Below, piece by piece: positions 59,398 through 64,000 of a stretch of DNA of 64,000 bases. Position 1 is the first letter of the stretch; each line of letters starts with the position of its first letter. The stretch spans positions 1 to 64,000 of the forward strand of contig JBJEJA010000035.1 in assembly GCA_051877575.1 (NCBI GenBank), written 5' to 3'. The notes below the pieces were generated by a model. It was not told where the DNA came from and searched no databases. It saw nothing but the letters and a program-made list of their open reading frames with translations. Source of the DNA: UBA2882 sp051877575 (lineage in GTDB: Bacteria > Bacillota > Clostridia > Lachnospirales > Lachnospiraceae). A program made the position numbers and the translations under genes.

Positions 59398-60309
59398 TCA
59401 GAAACTGCCGATTCTGATGATTTCAGGCTCCAGCGTAACCGAAAACTGCTCCTCAACTTTTTCTGCGACTTCATCCATCAATTCCGAAATATCTGCTGCC
59501 GTTGCATTTCCGACATTTATGATAAACCCGCAATGCTTTTCCGAAACCTGTGCGCCTCCGATCCGATATCCTCTAAGTCCCGCATCCATGATCAATTTCC
59601 CCGCAAAATATCCTTCAGGTCTTTTAAAAGTACTGCCTGCGCTGGGATATTCCAAAGGTTGTTTACTCCTGCGCCTGCTGCAGAAATCTTCCATTTTTTC
59701 CTGTATGGCCGAAGCATCCCCCCATGTCAGGGTCATTTGCGCCTCCAACACAATAAACGGTCTGTTTTTGATAATACTGGTACGATAACCGAATTCCATG
59801 GTGTCGTTATCCAGTTCCAGTATCTCTCCGTCTTCCGTCATAACCGTTACCCGGGATATGACTTTTTTCATCTCACCGTCATAGGCTCCGGCATTCATAA
59901 CGACCGCCCCTCCTATGGTTCCCGGTATTCCCGATGCAAATTCCAGGCCTGTCAGCCCGCTTTTGGCTGCCGTTTTTGCAACTGTCGAAAGAAGTGCGCC
60001 GGCCTGTGCTGTAATCACTTCCCCTTCGACCTCAACCCGGTCAAAGCGGCTGCCCAGATGAAGAATGACTCCTTCATACCCTTTATCGCCCACCAGCAGA
60101 TTGCTTCCGTTTCCCAATATAAAATATGACCGTTCCGTCTGTTTTAAATATCTGATAATCTTCGCAAGCTCTTCGGAGGAACTGATCTCCACGAAGAAAT
60201 CCGCATTTCCTCCCACACGGAAGGTTGTGTGCTTTGCCATGGGCTCATCCCTTTTGACACATTCCTCCGGAACCTGTAATTTTAAAAATTCATATAATGC
60301 CGTATCCAA
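59398..60309 (-). CDS. murB: UDP-N-acetylenolpyruvoylglucosamine reductase MurB
   Basis: 303 residues from TTG at 60309, the only start in range that keeps the whole N-terminus; AGGTGG precedes it. MurB makes UDP-MurNAc using NADPH and FAD. The FAD domain has HTTFRVGGNADFFVEI, LGNGSNLLVGDKGYEG and FASGIPGTIGGAVVMNAGAY; the catalytic Ser is in PSAGSTFKRPEGYFAGKLI and the C-terminus has HCGFIINVGNATA. This is the type IIa (Bacillus-like) form. Part of the hprK-crh run. Confidence 0.96.
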   Translation of the reverse strand: MDTALYEFLKLQVPEECVKRDEPMAKHTTFRVGGNADFFVEISSSEELAKIIRYLKQTERSYFILGNGSNLLVGDKGYEGVILHLGSRFDRVEVEGEVITAQAGALLSTVAKTAAKSGLTGLEFASGIPGTIGGAVVMNAGAYDGEMKKVISRVTVMTEDGEILELDNDTMEFGYRTSIIKNRPFIVLEAQMTLTWGDASAIQEKMEDFCSRRRSKQPLEYPSAGSTFKRPEGYFAGKLIMDAGLRGYRIGGAQVSEKHCGFIINVGNATAADISELMDEVAEKVEEQFSVTLEPEIIRIGSF

Positions 60310-60369
60310 CTGTCCACCTGCTATTCTTTTACTATATGGTATGTTGCTTTCCGTTAATTATGCCGTGGA

Positions 60370-61308
60370 CTAAGCAAGTACCAATTTTGCGGCACCGTAA
60401 ATTCCCGCATCGTTCCCCAGCGTTGCCAGCGTAAACTGCACATCACGGCTTGCATGGAATACATAAGGTGTATAATTTTTACGGATATAGTCCAACAGTA
60501 CTTCTCCTGCCTTGGATACCCCGCCGCCGATAACAAAAGCCTCCGGGTTGACAACACAGGCTACTCCCGCAAGTCCTTTACCCAGATATTCGCCAAACTG
60601 CTCAGCAATCTCAAGCGCCACTTCGTCTCCTGCCTTTACAGCATCCCAGACATCCTTCGCACTGACCTCTCCCGCTTTCAGGCAGGTAGGTTTTGTATTT
60701 TTGGCCAAAGTCCGGTTTGCGAGTCTGACCACACCGGTCGCGGAAGCATACTGCTCCAGACATCCGATATTGCCACAGCCGCAGACTTCCGTCTCTTCAT
60801 CATTGACATGGATATGTCCGATTTCTCCCGCTGCTCCTTTGGCTCCTGTCAGGATTTCTCCGTCCATAATAATGCCGCCGCCGACACCGGTTCCCAAAGT
60901 AACCATAACAATACTTTCGAATCCCTGTCCGCCGCCTTTCCACATTTCACCGAGAGCAGCCACATTTGCATCATTGCCGCCCTTTACCGGAATGCCATCC
61001 AAAAGGTTTCCCAATTCCTCATTGATATTAAGTACGCCCCAGCCCAGATTAACGCATTTATGAACGATACCCTTTGCATCCACAGGCCCCGGAACACCGA
61101 TTCCGACGCCGACGACATCGGCCTTTTGGATCGATTTTTCTTCCATTTTGCCTTTTACCGCTCCGGCAATGTCCGGAAGGACATTCACTCCGCCGTTTTC
61201 CGTACGGGTTTTGATCTCCCATTTATCCAGCACATTTCCTGCCGTGTCAAACAACCCCATTTTAATGGTGGTTCCGCCTACATCCACTCCAAAGCTATAT
61301 TTTGCCAT
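60370..61308 (-). CDS. glcK: ROK-family glucokinase
   Basis: 312 residues from the ATG at 61308; GTG two codons earlier is possible. Phosphorylates glucose with ATP. The phosphate loop FGVDVGGTTIKMGLFD and the ROK signature with zinc cysteines (GEIGHIHVNDEETEVCGCGNIGCLEQYA, given here in part as VCGCGNIGCLEQYA) are plain, and KGGNDANVAALGE holds the catalytic Asp. It sits between hprK and murB, linking sugar phosphorylation to the carbon-control kinase. ManNAc or fructose as substrate is less likely. Confidence 0.92.
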   Translation of the reverse strand: MAKYSFGVDVGGTTIKMGLFDTAGNVLDKWEIKTRTENGGVNVLPDIAGAVKGKMEEKSIQKADVVGVGIGVPGPVDAKGIVHKCVNLGWGVLNINEELGNLLDGIPVKGGNDANVAALGEMWKGGGQGFESIVMVTLGTGVGGGIIMDGEILTGAKGAAGEIGHIHVNDEETEVCGCGNIGCLEQYASATGVVRLANRTLAKNTKPTCLKAGEVSAKDVWDAVKAGDEVALEIAEQFGEYLGKGLAGVACVVNPEAFVIGGGVSKAGEVLLDYIRKNYTPYVFHASRDVQFTLATLGNDAGIYGAAKLVLA

Positions 61309-61367
61309 TTCCACAACTCTCCTTTATCTTTCCATTCTCTGCCGTTTCCGCAAACAGTCTTTTTGTT

Positions 61368-62300
61368 TTATTCATCACGTTTTTTTGCAAGGTTGCTCTG
61401 CACTCTTGCATATAATTCCTGTGCCGCATTGTAACCCATTTTCTTCTGACGATGGTTAATGGCTGCAGACTCGCAAATAATTGCCAGGTTACGTCCCGGT
61501 CTGATGGGAATGTTGTGGCATACCAGTTTATTTCCCAGATATTCCGTATATTCCTCTTCCAGTCCCAAACGGTCATATTCTTTGTCTTTATCCCAATCTT
61601 CCAATCTGATCACAAGATCGATCTGGCTTGTCTCCTTAACACTGGATACACCAAACAGGGCCTTCACATCCACGATACCGATACCGCGAAGTTCAATAAA
61701 ATATTTGGTGATTTCCGGTGCGGAACCCACCAGAGTATCTTCGCTGACTTTACGGATCTCCACTACGTCATCCGTTACCAGACGATGTCCTCTCTTGATC
61801 AGTTCCAGCGCAGCTTCGGATTTACCGATCCCGCTTTCACCGGTGATCAATACACCCTCGCCGTATACGTCCACCAAAACCCCATGCACGGAAATACAGG
61901 GGGCAAGCTGTACGTTCATCCAACGGATAATCTCCGCCGTAAATGCCGATGTTGCTTTTTTAGTCATGAGAAGCGGAATTTTCTTCTCCAGCGCAATTTT
62001 TAAAAACAGCGGATCCGGCTGTAATTCACGACAGAACACAATAACGGGAATCGGACAGGATAACAACTTATTATAAATCTCCAGCTTTCTGTCATCTTCC
62101 ATACTGTCCATATAAGTATATTCCACAAATCCGATGATCTGCAGACGCGTTGCTTCATAATGTTCAAAATATCCTGCCAGCTGCAGTGCCGGTCTGTTAA
62201 TATCCGGCTGTGTTACTTTTACTTCACTGATATCCAGTTCCGGTGTCAAATTCTCCAATTTAAATCTTTCGATAATTTTTTCAAGCTTAATACTTGCCAT
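61368..62300 (-). CDS. hprK: HPr kinase/phosphorylase HprK
   Basis: 310 residues. Phosphorylates and dephosphorylates Ser46 of HPr and Crh in response to glycolytic intermediates. N-terminal domain with GYFEHYEATRLQIIG; C-terminal kinase domain with the His in MHGVLVDVYGEGVLITGESG (HGVLVDVYG here), Walker A GESGIGKSEAAL and the K3-like loop ELRGIGIVDVKALFG. Second gene after uvrC; two serine-motif HPr-like proteins in this window are candidate substrates. Confidence 0.96.
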   Translation of the reverse strand: MASIKLEKIIERFKLENLTPELDISEVKVTQPDINRPALQLAGYFEHYEATRLQIIGFVEYTYMDSMEDDRKLEIYNKLLSCPIPVIVFCRELQPDPLFLKIALEKKIPLLMTKKATSAFTAEIIRWMNVQLAPCISVHGVLVDVYGEGVLITGESGIGKSEAALELIKRGHRLVTDDVVEIRKVSEDTLVGSAPEITKYFIELRGIGIVDVKALFGVSSVKETSQIDLVIRLEDWDKDKEYDRLGLEEEYTEYLGNKLVCHNIPIRPGRNLAIICESAAINHRQKKMGYNAAQELYARVQSNLAKKRDE

Positions 62301-62383
62301 ATGTTTCCCTCTCTTTACTGTTCGTTTTATGCTGTATACCGAATCACGGCTTTACCCATTAGTTTCATCATAGCATAGATTTT

Positions 62384-64000
62384 TTAGTCCCGCAACGGAG
62401 TATCCGGATGAAAAAAGCGGTAAATTTCTTCCGCCTGTCCGGCGGGGATTTCCGGCACTTTTTCCAATTCCGCTATTTCCGCCTGCCTGATCTCTTCAAT
62501 GGATTTAAAATACCGCATCAATGCTTTTCTTCTGGACGGTCCGATTCCTTTAATATCATCCAAAACGGAATGCACGCTTTCGCTGCGGCGCAGGGATCTG
62601 TGATATTCAATGGCAAACCGGTGCGCCTCATCCTGGATTCTCGTGATCAGCTTGAATCCTTCCGAATCCCTTTCAATGGGAATTTCTTCATTATTAAAAT
62701 ATAATCCTCTCGTCCTGTGGTGGTCGTCCTTCACCATGCCGCAGACCGGAATGTCGATATGCAGGCTTTCCAACACTTCTTTGGCAATATTGACCTGTCC
62801 TCTGCCTCCATCCATCAGTAGCAGATCCGGAAATTTGGTAAAGCTTCCAAAGGTTTCATCCATCTGTTTTTCCTGATACTGTTTCTTTTCTTCCAGCCCG
62901 TGTAGGAATCTCCGGGTAAGCACCTCCCGCATGCAGGCATAATCATCGGGTCCGTCTACAGACTGAATGCGGAATTTCCGGTAATCACTGCGGCGGGGTT
63001 TCCCTTTTTCGTAAACGATCATGGAACCGACGTTTTGGAATCCGCTGATATTACTGATATCAAAAGCTTCGATCCTGTCAATCCGCTCAAGTCCGATGGC
63101 AGAAGCGATTTCCTTAACCGCGCCGATTGTTCTGCCTTCCTCCCGCTTCAGCCTTTCTTTATCCTTGCTTAAAACCATTTCCGCATTTTTCGCCGCCAGA
63201 AGAACCAGTTTTTCCTTACTGCCGATTTTTGGCACAACCAGATGCACCCTGGAACCCTTACGATTGGAAAGCCACTGCTCGATCAATGCACTGTCCTCTA
63301 TCTCCTCCTGCAGCATGATCGTGCGGGGCAGATAGGGTGTTCCCGCATAAAACTGCTTGATAAAGTTCTCCATCACTTCGTTCTTTGGCATTTCCGCCAC
63401 ATTTGTCATATAAAAATGTTCTCTCCCGATCAGTTTCCCGCCCCGGACAAAAAACACCTGCATAACCGCATCTTTTTCATCGGAAGCCATGGCGATCACA
63501 TCCTTATCCTCCTCGGAGCTTTCCGTAATCTTCTGCTTCTGGGCAACGGATTTCACACTGTTTAACAAATCGCGGCAGCGGATTGCCTCTTCAAAATCCA
63601 TGGCCTCGGATGCCGCCGTCATCTTTTCTTCCAGACTTCTCAAGATCGGCGCATAATGCCCGTTCAGAAATTCCAGCGCACCTTCTATCTGCCTTCCGTA
63701 CTCTTCTTCACTGATTTTTCCCGTACAGGGAGCGCTGCATTGCTTCATATGATAATTCAGACAGGGTCTGTCCTTCCCCGCATCCCTCGGCAGCACCTTT
63801 CGGCAGGTCCGCAGACGGAACAGTTTGTTGAGCAGCTCGATCGTATCCTTGACGCTTCCCGCACTGGTATAAGGTCCGAAATACTTGGATTTGTCCTTCT
63901 TCATGGTTCTGGAAAATACCAGCCTCGGAAAAGCCTCTCCCATGGTCACTTTCATATAAGGATACGTTTTATCATCCTTCAGCATGGTATTGTATTTGGG
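62384..64000 (-). CDS. uvrC: Excinuclease ABC subunit UvrC, N-terminal part outside window
   Basis: 539 codons are seen, open to the window edge (the frame continues as PKYNT upstream of the first internal Met), so the start and the GIY-YIG nuclease core lie outside. Visible: the end of the first domain with KYFGPYTSAGSVKDTIELL, a cysteine cluster CRKVLPRDAGKDRPCLNYHM, the UVR segment (about AASEAMDFEEAIRCRDLL), the RNase-H-like endonuclease with IEAFDISNISGFQNVGSMIV and LLLMDGGRGQVNIA, and terminal helix-hairpin-helix motifs (IKGIGPSRRKALM). Cuts on both sides of DNA lesions with UvrAB. It is the first gene of the hprK-crh run. Confidence 0.95.
   Translation of the reverse strand, partial: PKYNTMLKDDKTYPYMKVTMGEAFPRLVFSRTMKKDKSKYFGPYTSAGSVKDTIELLNKLFRLRTCRKVLPRDAGKDRPCLNYHMKQCSAPCTGKISEEEYGRQIEGALEFLNGHYAPILRSLEEKMTAASEAMDFEEAIRCRDLLNSVKSVAQKQKITESSEEDKDVIAMASDEKDAVMQVFFVRGGKLIGREHFYMTNVAEMPKNEVMENFIKQFYAGTPYLPRTIMLQEEIEDSALIEQWLSNRKGSRVHLVVPKIGSKEKLVLLAAKNAEMVLSKDKERLKREEGRTIGAVKEIASAIGLERIDRIEAFDISNISGFQNVGSMIVYEKGKPRRSDYRKFRIQSVDGPDDYACMREVLTRRFLHGLEEKKQYQEKQMDETFGSFTKFPDLLLMDGGRGQVNIAKEVLESLHIDIPVCGMVKDDHHRTRGLYFNNEEIPIERDSEGFKLITRIQDEAHRFAIEYHRSLRRSESVHSVLDDIKGIGPSRRKALMRYFKSIEEIRQAEIAELEKVPEIPAGQAEEIYRFFHPDTPLRD

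Overview
The window looks like chromosome from a low-to-moderate GC member of the Clostridia, most likely Lachnospiraceae. Supporting marks are the uvrC-hprK-glk-murB-rapZ-whiA-crh block, a CIRCE-controlled hrcA-grpE-dnaK-dnaJ operon, a Lys/Ala/Pro-tailed DUF6465-type protein, an agr-type peptide system and ChvE/MmsAB-type sugar uptake with YesM/YesN regulators. Almost everything is coded on the minus strand. The exceptions are an HPr-like gene, a CmpB-like membrane protein, a PD-(D/E)XK gene, agrBD, a cyclophilin and a possible small RNA.

Layout: 1-11.1 kb is a polymorphic-toxin island. It holds a 3,097-residue secreted Rhs/YD-repeat protein with a variable C-terminal tip, a small membrane protein translationally coupled upstream, a lipoprotein that may be its immunity factor, and a displaced second Rhs tip that runs off the window. 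11.3-18.8 kb carries tRNA/rRNA/protein modification genes (mtaB, thiI with a cysteine desulfurase, rsmE, prmA) behind hisD. 19.5-24.6 kb is the heat-shock operon. 24.6-27.9 kb carries the two-subunit L-serine dehydratase and a YARHG lipoprotein. 28.2-32.6 kb is an accessory block: a PD-(D/E)XK nuclease-like gene, agrB and a 45-codon agrD facing a convergent agrC/agrA pair, and an XRE regulator with a three-half-site operator. 32.7-40.8 kb is envelope and housekeeping (DUF6465, uppP, patatin, aminotransferase, SGNH plus MBOAT pair, thioredoxin, MATE).

40.9-51.5 kb is one sugar-sensing and uptake locus: membrane-anchored binding protein, YesM-like kinase, YesN-like regulator, XylF-like lipoprotein, ChvE-like binding protein, MmsA ATPase and two tandem MmsB permeases. 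51.5-57.2 kb has a GNAT protein, cyclophilin, an ammonium transporter fused to a P-II domain behind an attenuator-like leader, class II aldolase and a lipid kinase. 57.2-64 kb is the HprK/Crh regulatory operon, read from uvrC (cut by the window end) to crh.

Two themes stand out. (1) Signalling with altered residues: the agrD peptide has Ser where the ring Cys normally sits, and two HPr-fold proteins lack the phospho-accepting His but keep the KSIMG serine motif, in a window that also codes for HprK. (2) Modular rearrangement: the Rhs tip exchange remnant and the Amt/P-II fusion. All start choices were made by reading Shine-Dalgarno spacing by eye; no database search was run.
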